A DNA stretch of 64,000 bases. Source: Candidatus Moanabacter tarae (GTDB lineage: Bacteria; Verrucomicrobiota; Verrucomicrobiia; Opitutales; UBA2987). The notes under the pieces are model-generated. The model saw only the letters and a list, made by a program, of their open reading frames with translations, was not told the origin of the DNA and ran no database searches. Location: NCBI GenBank assembly GCA_003226295.1, contig CP029803.1:2175001-2239000 (forward strand), in the 5' to 3' direction. The position numbers and the translations under genes were made by a program. Shown here piece after piece: positions 18,474-27,448 of the stretch (its first letter is position 1; every line of letters starts with the position of its first letter).

Positions 18474-19805
18474 TTGAATCTGACAATAGAAGATATTAAC
18501 GAAACTCGGAAAAAACTCCATGTATCTTTTACTTCGGAGGAAGTTGAAAGAGAACAGGGAAAAATTCTGAAGGACTTTTCCGGTCATGCCCGCATTTCGG
18601 GATTCAGACCTGGGAAAGCACCCCAATCACTTATTCGGCAGCGCTACAGAAAGGAATTGGCGGAAGAATTGGATCGGAAAATCACTTCTCTCGCCTACGA
18701 AACAGCCGTCAAAGAATCTGAGATGGATATCTTTGCCGTCATTGATTTGACGAAAGAAGAAATAAAATCGGGGGAAGAAGGCGATTTGACAATTACGGTG
18801 GATATTAATCCGGATTTTGATCTTCCCGATTACAAGGAAATTCCTACCGAGATTTCCTCTACTGAGGTAACTGATAAGGAGATCGATGAGGCCATTCACG
18901 AATTTCGCAGGCAGCGATCAAGTTTCGAGGTGGTAACCCGGGCTGCGGAGATAGGAGACTTTATTAAGGTGTCTTACAATGGAATGATCGATAATCAACC
19001 TATTGCAGACTTAGTCCCGGACATAAAGATTTACGGAAAACAAGAAAATACATGGGAAGAGGCAGGCGGCGAGGAGGGAACCGGAATCAAGGCAGTAGTT
19101 GATGGCTTAGTCGGTATGAATGTGGACGAGGAAAAGGAGGTAGAAATGGAATTCCCGTCCGACCTACCAGTAGAAGCGCTCGCCGGGAAAAAGGCAGTTT
19201 ACCACATGAAGGTACATGAGGTAAGGGAGAGAGTTCTACCCGATATCGATGAGAAGCTGCTCGGGACTATGCAAATGGAAAACTTAGATCAGTTTCGCAA
19301 CCGAGTTAGTGATGAGATCAAGGCTTCCAAAGACGCATCTAATAGGAATAGCCAGAGGCAACAGATCCACGATCGATTGAATGAACAGATCGAATTCCCC
19401 CTCCCTGAAAGCGCCGTTGAATCAGAGACTCAGGCCCTCATGCGAGACCTGATGGCACAAAATTTTCGGCGTGGAGTAAGCGAGCAAGAGATGGAAAAAC
19501 ACAAGGAAGAAATCTTCCAGAATGCTCGTACCGCTGCCAACGATAGGGTCAAGATGAACCTTCTCCTGAGCAAGATTAGTGAAAAAGAGAGCATTGCTGT
19601 CGATGAAAAGGACATACAACAGTGTCTTGTACGGGAAGCCATTAGTTCGGGAAGTCAGCCAGAGAAATTCATCAAAGAAATACGGCGTGATCGCGACCGG
19701 TTGGCTAGCATTCACCAATCCATAAGGATGAATAAAACCTGGGATATGCTGGTCGAGCATTCGATCGTCTCAACAATTGAGGATGATCAAAAAGATGGCA
19801 AATGA
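18474..19805 (+). CDS. tig: Trigger factor
   Basis: Trigger factor is the ribosome-bound chaperone that meets nascent chains. The ribosome-docking signature GFRPGKAPQSLIRQRY is at about residues 43-58, followed by a central PPIase-like (FKBP) domain, here with an insertion and lacking some usual active-site residues, and a helical C-terminal chaperone domain. Length (443) is typical. The TTG at 18474 is supported by AGAGGA 8 bases upstream. It opens the conserved tig-clpP-clpX order, which couples folding at the ribosome with degradation. Confidence 0.95.
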   Translation: MNLTIEDINETRKKLHVSFTSEEVEREQGKILKDFSGHARISGFRPGKAPQSLIRQRYRKELAEELDRKITSLAYETAVKESEMDIFAVIDLTKEEIKSGEEGDLTITVDINPDFDLPDYKEIPTEISSTEVTDKEIDEAIHEFRRQRSSFEVVTRAAEIGDFIKVSYNGMIDNQPIADLVPDIKIYGKQENTWEEAGGEEGTGIKAVVDGLVGMNVDEEKEVEMEFPSDLPVEALAGKKAVYHMKVHEVRERVLPDIDEKLLGTMQMENLDQFRNRVSDEIKASKDASNRNSQRQQIHDRLNEQIEFPLPESAVESETQALMRDLMAQNFRRGVSEQEMEKHKEEIFQNARTAANDRVKMNLLLSKISEKESIAVDEKDIQQCLVREAISSGSQPEKFIKEIRRDRDRLASIHQSIRMNKTWDMLVEHSIVSTIEDDQKDGK

Positions 19806-19886
19806 TCTAAAACAGTGCTATGGTCTAGCTAACTTTAAAAGGATTCGGATAATCAGAACTGAATTTGCTAGAAAGGAAACCCTCGA

Positions 19887-20507
19887 GTGAGTTACTATTT
19901 ACCCATACCCAGTGTGGTTGAAACAGACGGTCGAACCGAGCGTCACTGGGATATCTATAGCCGGCTTTTAAAGGACCGTATTATATTCATTGGCTCTCCC
20001 ATAGACGACTACGTTGCTAATGGGGTAATTGCGCAACTACTTTTCCTCTATATGGAAGACCCGAAAAAAGACATCAGTCTCTATATAAACTCCCCAGGAG
20101 GGAGTGTTACTGATGGGATGGCAATCTATGATACGATCAACTATCTTCGTTGTGATGTCAGCACAACCTGTATCGGTCAGGCCGCTAGCATGGGGACTGT
20201 GCTCCTCGCCGGAGGAACACCCGGGAAACGATATGCTCTCCCGCACAGCCGGGTGATGCTTCACCAACCAACCGGATACGCTACAGGACAGACATCAGAT
20301 ATATCAATCGCCGCCAAGGAAATCCTCCGGTGGCGACAGACCATGAGCAAAATTTTGGCAAAACATACAGACACGGATGTCGAAAAGATTGAAAAAGACT
20401 CTGATCGAGATTACTATATGACAGCAGAGGAAGCGAAAAAATATGGCATCGTTGACCGGGTTATTGAGTTCCACAAGGATACAGAAGAAAAACAGAATAG
20501 TGCCTAA
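19887..20507 (+). CDS. clpP: ATP-dependent Clp protease proteolytic subunit
   Basis: ClpP is the barrel-shaped serine peptidase that degrades substrates delivered by ClpX. The catalytic triad is visible: Ser in [14 protein letters not shown], His in [11 protein letters not shown], and Asp in the [18 protein letters not shown] region. Length (206) is typical. The GTG at 19887 is preceded by AAGGAAA. The gene lies between tig and clpX, 18 bases from clpX, and is probably cotranscribed. Confidence 0.96.
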   Translation: MSYYLPIPSVVETDGRTERHWDIYSRLLKDRIIFIGSPIDDYVANGVIAQLLFLYMEDPKKDISLYINSPGGSVTDGMAIYDTINYLRCDVSTTCIGQAASMGTVLLAGGTPGKRYALPHSRVMLHQPTGYATGQTSDISIAAKEILRWRQTMSKILAKHTDTDVEKIEKDSDRDYYMTAEEAKKYGIVDRVIEFHKDTEEKQNSA

Positions 20508-20525
20508 TCGCGGGACTTTCGACAG

Positions 20526-21815
20526 ATGGCTAAATCGACTAAAATGACTTTCTGTTCATTCTGCGGTAAATCGCAGAATGAGGTACAAAAGATGATTGCC
20601 GGTCCAGCAGGGGTCCATATTTGCGATTCTTGTGTTACGGTCTGCAAAACCATTATCGATCGAGAACTTAAATCCTCTCAGCAGCAAACACGGTCGGGAT
20701 TTAAATTGAATAATCCGGAAGAAATCAAGAACTCGCTTGATAACTTCATCGTCGGCCAGGAGTACGCTAAAAAGGTCCTTTCGGTAGCCGTCTATAATCA
20801 CTATAAACGTCTCGTTTCGGAAGCATCATCTAAGAATTCGGAGCTCGGATCCGATAGCTCTGAATTTGGGGAAATTGAACTTGAGAAGAGCAATATTCTT
20901 CTGATTGGACCGACCGGAAGTGGGAAAACCTTGCTCGCGCGGACCCTGGCTAATTTGCTTGAAGTGCCTTTCGCCATTGCCGATGCCACTACGTTGACCG
21001 AGGCTGGATATGTGGGTGAGGACGTGGAAAATATTGTCCTCCGACTCCTACAAGCAGCAAACTACGAGGTAAAAAAAGCAGAATGCGGGATCATCTATGT
21101 AGACGAAATTGATAAGATTGGTCGCAAGACAGATAATGTATCGATTACCAGAGACGTATCAGGCGAAGGCGTGCAACAGTCCTTGCTGAAAATTCTCGAA
21201 GGCACAGTGTGTAATGTTCCGCCTCAGGGTGGTCGAAAGCATCCTAACCAGGAATATATTCAAGTTGATACTAGTCGTATCCTGTTTATTTGCGGTGGCG
21301 CCTTTGTCGGACTAGAAAGCATTGTCAAACAGCGAGTGGGCGGCAAAATCCTGGGTTACAATATAAAGGAAGAGCACGAAGATGGTGATTCAGAGAATCT
21401 AATGGAACACCTAGCACCGGAAGATCTGGTCAAATATGGATTGATTCCAGAATTTATCGGCCGTCTGCCCATTGTTTCGAATTTAGATGAATTAACCGTT
21501 ATCGAACTGGAAAAAATCCTCCTGGACACACGCAACGCCATCGTCAAACAGTACGGAAAACTGTTTTCTATGGAAAAGGTACGTCTGAATTTTACACGAG
21601 ATGCCGTCAAAGCAGTAGCCGAGAAAGCAATGGAGTTAAAGACTGGCGCGCGTGCACTCCGTTCCATAATGGAAAAATTGATGTTGGACGTGATGTACGA
21701 ACTCCCTGGCTTGTCAAACGTCGAGGAGGTTACCATTAACCGGGCCGTAGTGGACGGAAAAAAGAAGCCAAAATATCGAACTGCCCCCAAACCTAGCCGG
21801 CGATCCGCCGCCTAG
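20526..21815 (+). CDS. clpX: ATP-dependent Clp protease ATP-binding subunit ClpX
   Basis: ClpX unfolds proteins and feeds them to ClpP. It carries the N-terminal zinc-binding domain with four cysteines (CSFCGKS then CDSCVTVC), a Walker [16 protein letters not shown], Walker [12 protein letters not shown], the RKHPNQE segment, and the C-terminal sensor-2 region [19 protein letters not shown]. Length (429) is as expected. The stop codon TAG lies inside the stem of an intrinsic terminator, which closes the operon. Confidence 0.96.
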   Translation: MAKSTKMTFCSFCGKSQNEVQKMIAGPAGVHICDSCVTVCKTIIDRELKSSQQQTRSGFKLNNPEEIKNSLDNFIVGQEYAKKVLSVAVYNHYKRLVSEASSKNSELGSDSSEFGEIELEKSNILLIGPTGSGKTLLARTLANLLEVPFAIADATTLTEAGYVGEDVENIVLRLLQAANYEVKKAECGIIYVDEIDKIGRKTDNVSITRDVSGEGVQQSLLKILEGTVCNVPPQGGRKHPNQEYIQVDTSRILFICGGAFVGLESIVKQRVGGKILGYNIKEEHEDGDSENLMEHLAPEDLVKYGLIPEFIGRLPIVSNLDELTVIELEKILLDTRNAIVKQYGKLFSMEKVRLNFTRDAVKAVAEKAMELKTGARALRSIMEKLMLDVMYELPGLSNVEEVTINRAVVDGKKKPKYRTAPKPSRRSAA

Positions 21816-21821
21816 GTTTTT
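21789..21821 (+). terminator. Intrinsic terminator overlapping the clpX stop
   Basis: A stem of 8 bp, one C-C mismatch and 5 bp, with a 3-base loop, is formed by the last codons of clpX and the bases after its stop, and is followed by TTTTT (21817-21821). This is a strong Rho-independent terminator for tig-clpP-clpX. A second imperfect hairpin lies about 12 bases further on (from 21834). Confidence 0.75.
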
Positions 21822-21923
21822 GAAAAATAGGTTTAGAAGCGCGTGGGTAACCCTCATTTCACGTGTGATCGCAAGCGTTCCACACTTCTAAATTTTGAGA
21901 CCGTTAAATTCTAGGCTGCGGAC

Positions 21924-22994
21924 CTAAAATTGGCCGGTTTGTCCTGGGAGGAGAGTACGGGCAAAAGCTACCAGCAAGCGGACACAGTTTTCTACATCAT
22001 TTAGATCGACGACTTCACTCGGCGTGTGCATGTAGCGCAGAGGTATCGAAACTACCGCTGTGGCAACCCCTTTTCGTCCGATTTGAATTGCTCTTCCATC
22101 GGTTCCAGTTGGCCGAGGGTCGGCCTCGATCTGATAAGGAATCTTTTCCTTTTCGGCACACGCAATAAGCCGGCGATAGATAATCGGATTGACGTTTGCA
22201 CCCCGCGTAACGATCGGGCCGCCACCTAACCTGAATTCGCCAAATTTCCGGTTGTCACAATCCGGATGATCGGTAGCGTGCCCAACATCGACAGCTATTG
22301 CGAAGTCCGGGTTGACAGAATATGCAGCCGGGATCGCGCCGCGGGTTCCAATCTCCTCCTGGGCCGTCGATACCACCACTAATTTCGTCTTGAAGGACTT
22401 GAACTTTGCCAATCGAAGAAGAGCCTCGTTAACAACATAGGCTCCTGCTTTGTCGTCGAAAGCCCGTGCCACACAAAGGCTTCCTCGGAGAACCTCGAAA
22501 CCATGGTCATAAGTTGCTGGATCGCCAATACTGATTAACCGAAGCGCCTCCTGTTTGTTCTTAGCCCCAATATCGATCCACATATTGTGGATTTGGGGGA
22601 CAAGTTTTCGATCCTCCGGTTCCATAAGGTGGACGGCGCGTTTTCCTGTTACACCTCTGACAACTCCTTTCTTTGTCATGATTGAAACGCGACGGCCCGA
22701 AATCATGATACGATCATGCCCGCCAATCGTGTCAAAATAAACAAAGCCATCTTTATCGATGTATTTTACAATGAATCCCAGTTCATCGATGTGGCCGGCA
22801 AACATCAGACCCGGGTTACCATCAGGGTTGAGAGTAGCGAATCGATTTCCCATTACGTCCTTTGAATACTTATCGGCGATCGGCTGAACATACCGATCGA
22901 CGACAGCCTGTGCTTCTTCTTCAAATCCGGAAGGGGAGCGAGCATTCAAAAGGTCAATCAAAAATTTTGGTGGAGAGTATTTTTTACTTGGCAT
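21924..22994 (-). CDS. M42-family metal-dependent aminopeptidase
   Basis: This is a cytosolic M42 (TET/PepA-like deblocking aminopeptidase) or endoglucanase-M-type protein that trims peptides. Metal and catalytic residues are visible in FAGHIDELGFIV, RAFDDKAGAY, STAQEEIGTRGA, AVDVGHATD and RYMHTPSEVVD. Length is 356 from the preferred ATG at 22994, which follows AAGGAAAAAG; a longer frame to 23150 overlaps hisA and is rejected. It is convergent with clpX and divergent from hisA. The exact substrate is unknown. Confidence 0.9.
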   Translation of the reverse strand: MPSKKYSPPKFLIDLLNARSPSGFEEEAQAVVDRYVQPIADKYSKDVMGNRFATLNPDGNPGLMFAGHIDELGFIVKYIDKDGFVYFDTIGGHDRIMISGRRVSIMTKKGVVRGVTGKRAVHLMEPEDRKLVPQIHNMWIDIGAKNKQEALRLISIGDPATYDHGFEVLRGSLCVARAFDDKAGAYVVNEALLRLAKFKSFKTKLVVVSTAQEEIGTRGAIPAAYSVNPDFAIAVDVGHATDHPDCDNRKFGEFRLGGGPIVTRGANVNPIIYRRLIACAEKEKIPYQIEADPRPTGTDGRAIQIGRKGVATAVVSIPLRYMHTPSEVVDLNDVENCVRLLVAFARTLLPGQTGQF

Positions 22995-23053
22995 TGCTTT
23001 TTCCTTGAGAGGTGAGATTGAACAAGGTGTTCTCAGAAAGACCATCAAAATCC

Positions 23054-23782
23054 ATGATAATTTACCCATCGATTGATTTGAGGGAAGGTAGAGTAGTACG
23101 CCTCCTACAGGGCAGGAAGGAGGCAGAGACTGTCTATTTCGACAATCCACTTGAACCTGCGGAACGCTGGAAAGAAGCGGGTGCAGAATGGATTCATGTT
23201 GTTGATTTGGATGGAGCCTTTACCGGCAAACCAAAAAATTGGGAGGCGATCGGGTCAATAGTTACAACTGGACTCAAAGTTGAATTAGGAGGGGGACTGC
23301 GGAGTGAAGAGGACATCGAAAGAGCCTTTAATTGCGGAGTTTCCCGTGTAGTATTGGGAACTAAGGCAGTGAGTGAGGCGGACTGGCTGTCTAAACTCGC
23401 GGCCCAACATGGAAATCGGCTAGCAGTCGGAATCGACGCCAGAGGAGGGAAAGTGGCAGTAGAAGGCTGGGCAAAAACAACCGAAGTTGCCGCACAGGAC
23501 TTAGCCCTGGCGGCAGATGCTTCAGGCATTCAGTATATCATCTATACTGATATTGCGCGTGACGGGATGCTAACAGGTCCAAACTTTTCAGCCCAACGCA
23601 AGATGGTGTCTGAAGTTTCCGCCCGAGTAATTGCTTCAGGAGGGGTTTCAAAGATATCTGATATCCCACAATTCTTGCAAATTAAGGAAAAATTCAAGAA
23701 TTTTGATGGGATCATAATCGGCAAAGCACTCTATGAAAATAGGTTTAATTTGTCCGAAGCGATTAAACTGGCATCCGCATAG
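23054..23782 (+). CDS. hisA: HisA phosphoribosylformimino-AICAR isomerase
   Basis: HisA catalyses the Amadori rearrangement in histidine biosynthesis. The TIM-barrel signature is clear: IIYPSIDLREGRVVRLLQG with the N-terminal catalytic aspartate, VELGGGLRSEEDIERA, VGIDARGGKVAVEGW with the second aspartate, and YTDIARDGMLTGPN. Length (242) fits. The start at 23054 begins exactly at the conserved MIIYPSID; an upstream frame from 23012 adds unrelated residues. It is a lone his gene here and divergent from the M42 peptidase. Confidence 0.94.
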   Translation: MIIYPSIDLREGRVVRLLQGRKEAETVYFDNPLEPAERWKEAGAEWIHVVDLDGAFTGKPKNWEAIGSIVTTGLKVELGGGLRSEEDIERAFNCGVSRVVLGTKAVSEADWLSKLAAQHGNRLAVGIDARGGKVAVEGWAKTTEVAAQDLALAADASGIQYIIYTDIARDGMLTGPNFSAQRKMVSEVSARVIASGGVSKISDIPQFLQIKEKFKNFDGIIIGKALYENRFNLSEAIKLASA

Positions 23783-23796
23783 GAATCAACCGGTTG

Positions 23797-23818
23797 GGCA
23801 ATCGCATTGATTGCCTTT
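23797..23818 (+). terminator. Weak intrinsic terminator after hisA
   Basis: A perfect 7-bp inverted repeat GGCAATC/GATTGCC with a 5-base loop lies 14 bases after the hisA stop and is followed by TTT. It is a plausible but weak terminator. Confidence 0.45.
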
Positions 23819-23953
23819 GTCAGTTTAGTTTATTAAGCTGAATTTAGTCGTCACTAATGTTAGTGATATCCCTCCACATTTCTCATTAGAGATTCGTGGT
23901 CTCGGTACAATGGAGCATTGCAAGGAAGGTCGATATCAGCATTGTGCTGATCA

Positions 23954-24964
23954 ATGCCTTATCAAGCCGAACCGAAGCTTGCGGAGTTTGTTCAAAGTCT
24001 CCCCAAGACCGAGACGCATCTGCATATCGAAGGAGCTTGCCCGATTGAATTACTACGAGAGGTAGATCCGGTTCAGTTTAAGGATCCACCAAGAATGTGG
24101 GCAGATAATTTTCGCTATTCAAGTTTCGATCACTTTATGGAGATTTATGGGATACCGTGCGAAACAGTATTCACTTCCGCAGATCAATACCATCGAGCCG
24201 CAGCGATTGTTTTAAGTAACTGTTCCCGGCAAAATGTGCGTTATGTTGAGACGAGTTTTCACAGTGGAATTTTTAATACCATTAAGGATACTGGCCCAGA
24301 GCTTATTCGGGCGATCAAGAGCGCGTCCCCTGACAACCTAGAAGTGCGTGTGTTCATGGGAATGAGCCACAACGCCATGGATGGAATCGGACAGGAGATC
24401 GTTAGCGATTGCCATCGATGGGAGGAACTCGATGGAATAGATCTCCATGGTCCAGAATATTGGCCATTTGAAGCTTGGACCGCCGAAGTCTGGGCTCGGG
24501 CACGAGAAGTCGGCCAATTCACTAAGGCTCATGCCGGAGAATTCATGGGAGCGGACTTTGTAGCAAAGATTTTGGATGAACTTAAGGTAACCCGGATTGA
24601 ACATGGGGTGCGATCCATCGAGGACCCTGCTGTCGTGAAACGGTTAGTTAAAGAAGGAATCACACTCGATGTCTGCCCGATAAGTAATGTGAAACTCTCC
24701 GTCAAAGGAATTCCAAATATGGCTGCACATCCAATTCGTCAGTTATTTGATTCGAATGTCAAAGTCACGATAAACTCGGATGACCCCTACATGTTTGGCA
24801 ATACTTTGAGCGAGGAATATTATGCTCTCTTTCAGGATCTGGATTTTTCGGAAAGGGAACTCGTCGATATCGCGCAAAATGGTTTTGAGGTCGCCCTTTG
24901 GGAAGGAGAGGCAAAGGATCGATGCATCGAAGAACTTAACTCTATCGCTGCTGGTATGGATTGA
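23954..24964 (+). CDS. Adenosine/adenine deaminase-family metallohydrolase
   Basis: This amidohydrolase-like zinc enzyme of the adenosine/AMP deaminase family deaminates a purine or a related base. Zinc and catalytic motifs are visible: KTETHLHIEGA near residue 18, HAGE, TRIEHGVRS, and TINSDDPYMFGNT. The usual KxELHxHLxG is here KTETHLHIEG. Length (336) fits adenosine deaminase-like proteins, adenine aminohydrolase or more distant members, so the exact substrate is open. The gene stands alone with the Rieske gene about 100 bases downstream. A true adenine deaminase of another family is found at 36964. Confidence 0.85.
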   Translation: MPYQAEPKLAEFVQSLPKTETHLHIEGACPIELLREVDPVQFKDPPRMWADNFRYSSFDHFMEIYGIPCETVFTSADQYHRAAAIVLSNCSRQNVRYVETSFHSGIFNTIKDTGPELIRAIKSASPDNLEVRVFMGMSHNAMDGIGQEIVSDCHRWEELDGIDLHGPEYWPFEAWTAEVWARAREVGQFTKAHAGEFMGADFVAKILDELKVTRIEHGVRSIEDPAVVKRLVKEGITLDVCPISNVKLSVKGIPNMAAHPIRQLFDSNVKVTINSDDPYMFGNTLSEEYYALFQDLDFSERELVDIAQNGFEVALWEGEAKDRCIEELNSIAAGMD

Positions 24965-25066
24965 GGTATGGGATATCGGAGAGCTAGAGTTTCAAGTCCC
25001 CGTTCGAGTTTGCCAATCCTCCCCGGTTTTGCTTTACCCTCATACACCCAGAATCTATTCTGAATT

Positions 25067-25381
25067 ATGCGCGAATTCTCTAAAGTTGCAACCCTATCGG
25101 AAGTTAGTCCCGGCGAGAAAATCCGAATTGATTACCAGGGCGAAGCCGTGATTCTAATAAATGTGGCAGGCGAGATCTTTGCCATTTCGGACATCTGTAC
25201 CCACGATGGACAGCCTTTAATAGACGGGGACATTGATGGTTTTGAGATTGAATGTCCGCGGCACGGTGCGCGATTTAATATGAAAACTGGCGAGGAAACT
25301 CCTCCCGCCTTCGAACCCGTACCGATTTACGATGTTAGGATAGAGGGAACCGCCATCCTTATCGCTCCAAGGAATGAATAA
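25067..25381 (+). CDS. Rieske 2Fe-2S ferredoxin-like protein
   Basis: This small Rieske iron-sulfur protein is a likely electron carrier. The two ligand motifs are intact, CTHDGQPL and CPRHGARF, with the short spacing of BphF/NirD-type ferredoxins. Length (104) fits. It follows the deaminase-family gene in the same direction, but no oxygenase or reductase partner is near. It could serve a dioxygenase, a nitrite-reductase-like system or Fe-S maintenance. Confidence 0.9.
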   Translation: MREFSKVATLSEVSPGEKIRIDYQGEAVILINVAGEIFAISDICTHDGQPLIDGDIDGFEIECPRHGARFNMKTGEETPPAFEPVPIYDVRIEGTAILIAPRNE

Positions 25382-25905
25382 ATGGCGTTGATGGGAAAGA
25401 AATAGACCATAGATTAGGGTCTTCGTTCGTATCTCTTTCTGGATTCTTTTAAGATGGTTCTACCTAAGAATATCAGTTCCATCAAACGCAGGATTTTGAG
25501 TGAATTAGAAGTTCAGATAACGTAATCAAACGACAACCTTAGGTTTGCTGTAAAAGTAGAACGGACCTCCTCCATCTTCCTAGATGTTAGGCTTCCCAAT
25601 CCCCACCATAGCGGCCAAATCGTCGAATTTTTTGTGGGACCTGCCGTCACTCCATGTCGCTGTTCAATCGATGGACTTGGCGCTTTTCGAGGATTCCAGT
25701 ACACCGAAAGGAAGGCCATGACATCTTCATTCTACGTTCACTGTGATTATGCAATTTGACTTGCTACCAATTTGCGGAAACTCAACAATGCAAGGCTTTA
25801 TGTTTCCGTTCTTCTAAGTGTGCGTTAAACGAAGTCCGGAGGAGTTTAAATAGGTAACAGTACTAAGTTACACAAAAGTGAATAACAATATTTAGGAGGA
25901 AAAAG
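25382..25905. other. Intergenic region before aldehyde dehydrogenase gene
   Basis: This 524-base region has no supported gene. Open frames exist on both strands at 25513-25757, but without start codon and ribosome binding site support. A short inverted repeat GTAAC/GTTAC lies at 25854-25871, some 35 bases before the aldehyde dehydrogenase start, and might be an operator. The ALDH ribosome binding site (AGGAGG) is the strongest in the window. Confidence 0.4.
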
Positions 25906-27423
25906 ATGACGGCAACGGCAGCTATTAGCGAACCTATCACTTTCAGTTCAAAAGCTCGGGAATTCCTTTCTTCACCGAAGAAAATTCTTGTTGATGGAAG
26001 GTGGATCAATGCGGCATCAGGAAAAACTTTTGACGTATTTAATCCAGCCACCGGCGAGACAATCGTCCAAGCCGCCGAGGGAGACAAAGAAGATATCAAT
26101 ATAGCTGTTACAGCAGCACGGAGAGCTTTTGAATCGGGCCCATGGCCAAACCTTACTCCTTCAGAGAGAGGGAAGATGATCTGGAAGATTGGAGACTTGA
26201 TCCTGGAAAATCTGGATGAGCTTGCCGAGTTAGAATCCATTGATAATGGAAAGCCGATGGCAGTAGCTCAGGTAGCCGACGTACCTCTTTCGGCCGACCT
26301 TTTCCATTATATGGCAGGATGGGCTACCAAGATTGAAGGGAACACAATTCCAATATCAGTTCCTTATGCCCCCGGCACCAATTATCACGCCTATACAACA
26401 CGAGAGCCTGTTGGTGTCATAGGGCAGATAATACCTTGGAATTTTCCTCTCCTAATGGCTGCTTGGAAGCTCGGTCCGGCGCTGGCTACTGGGAATACAG
26501 TTGTTTTAAAGGTTGCTGAACAGACTCCCATCACTGCATTGCGGCTTGGAGAACTTCTCCAGGAAGCCGGTCTTCCAAATGGAGTTGTCAACATCGTAAC
26601 TGGCTTCGGTGAGACAGCAGGTGCTGCTCTCGCTGCCCACGATGGAGTTGACAAAGTGGCCTTTACGGGCTCCACCGAAGTCGGGAAACTGATTGTCCAG
26701 GCAGCGGCCGGCAATCTTAAGAAAGTCTCGCTAGAATTGGGCGGGAAGTCACCCAATGTACTTTTCAATGATGTCCTGGATATGGGAACTGCTATTCAGG
26801 GAGCGGCCAATGCTATCTTTTTTAACCATGGCCAGTGCTGTTGCGCTGGATCCCGGCTCCTTATAGAAAGAGATATTTTCGATGAAGTAGTAGAAGGGGT
26901 CTCGGATGCGGCTAAAAAAATCAAAATTGGGCCGGGGTTGGCCACCGATACTGAAATGGGCCCCCTAGTTTCCGACGAGCAATTTCAACGCGTTACCAGC
27001 TACATCGACGATGGAATTAGTACCGGGGCTTGTACAATGACCGGAGGCAAGCGATTCGGGAAGGAGGGTTACTTTGTAGAACCAACCGTTTTTACCGATA
27101 TCAAGCCGGATATGAAAATTGTCCGTGAGGAAATTTTTGGCCCTGTAGTAGTCGCGGAACCATTTGACGAGGAAAATGAATTGATAACAACAGCCAATAA
27201 TTCAACCTATGGTTTAGCTGCTGCCGTCTGGACCAAAGATATTGCAAAAGCCCATCGTGCCGCAGCACAACTCCGTGCTGGAACCGTTTGGGTAAATTGC
27301 TACAATATATTCGACTCTTCGCTTCCTTTCGGTGGATATAAGCAGTCGGGCTGGGGTCGAGAGATGGGACATGAAGTTCTAAATAGCTATACTGAAACCA
27401 AGGCCGTCGTGGTGGCATTATAG
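25906..27423 (+). CDS. NAD(P)-dependent aldehyde dehydrogenase
   Basis: This aldehyde dehydrogenase oxidises an aldehyde to its acid with NAD(P). The diagnostic features are present: IPWNFPLLMAAWKLGPAL with the oxyanion-hole Asn, SLELGGKSPN with the general-base Glu, and FFNHGQCCCAGSR with the nucleophilic Cys. Length (505) includes an N-terminal extension of about 15 residues. The start is fixed by AGGAGG six bases upstream. The substrate is not predictable; the family covers betaine, phenylacetaldehyde, aminobutyraldehyde and general aliphatic aldehydes. It is a single gene, convergent with the SGNH gene. Confidence 0.93.
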   Translation: MTATAAISEPITFSSKAREFLSSPKKILVDGRWINAASGKTFDVFNPATGETIVQAAEGDKEDINIAVTAARRAFESGPWPNLTPSERGKMIWKIGDLILENLDELAELESIDNGKPMAVAQVADVPLSADLFHYMAGWATKIEGNTIPISVPYAPGTNYHAYTTREPVGVIGQIIPWNFPLLMAAWKLGPALATGNTVVLKVAEQTPITALRLGELLQEAGLPNGVVNIVTGFGETAGAALAAHDGVDKVAFTGSTEVGKLIVQAAAGNLKKVSLELGGKSPNVLFNDVLDMGTAIQGAANAIFFNHGQCCCAGSRLLIERDIFDEVVEGVSDAAKKIKIGPGLATDTEMGPLVSDEQFQRVTSYIDDGISTGACTMTGGKRFGKEGYFVEPTVFTDIKPDMKIVREEIFGPVVVAEPFDEENELITTANNSTYGLAAAVWTKDIAKAHRAAAQLRAGTVWVNCYNIFDSSLPFGGYKQSGWGREMGHEVLNSYTETKAVVVAL

Positions 27424-27448
27424 TATGGAAATACCCTATGAGGACTCC

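Noticed and set aside
22995-23150. N-terminal extension of the M42 aminopeptidase
   Set aside because: The sequence is unlike any peptidase start and overlaps hisA; the internal ATG at 22994 has a good ribosome binding site.
25513-25757. Open frames on both strands before the aldehyde dehydrogenase gene
   Set aside because: Neither frame has a start with a ribosome binding site, and no known motif is visible. They are treated as chance.
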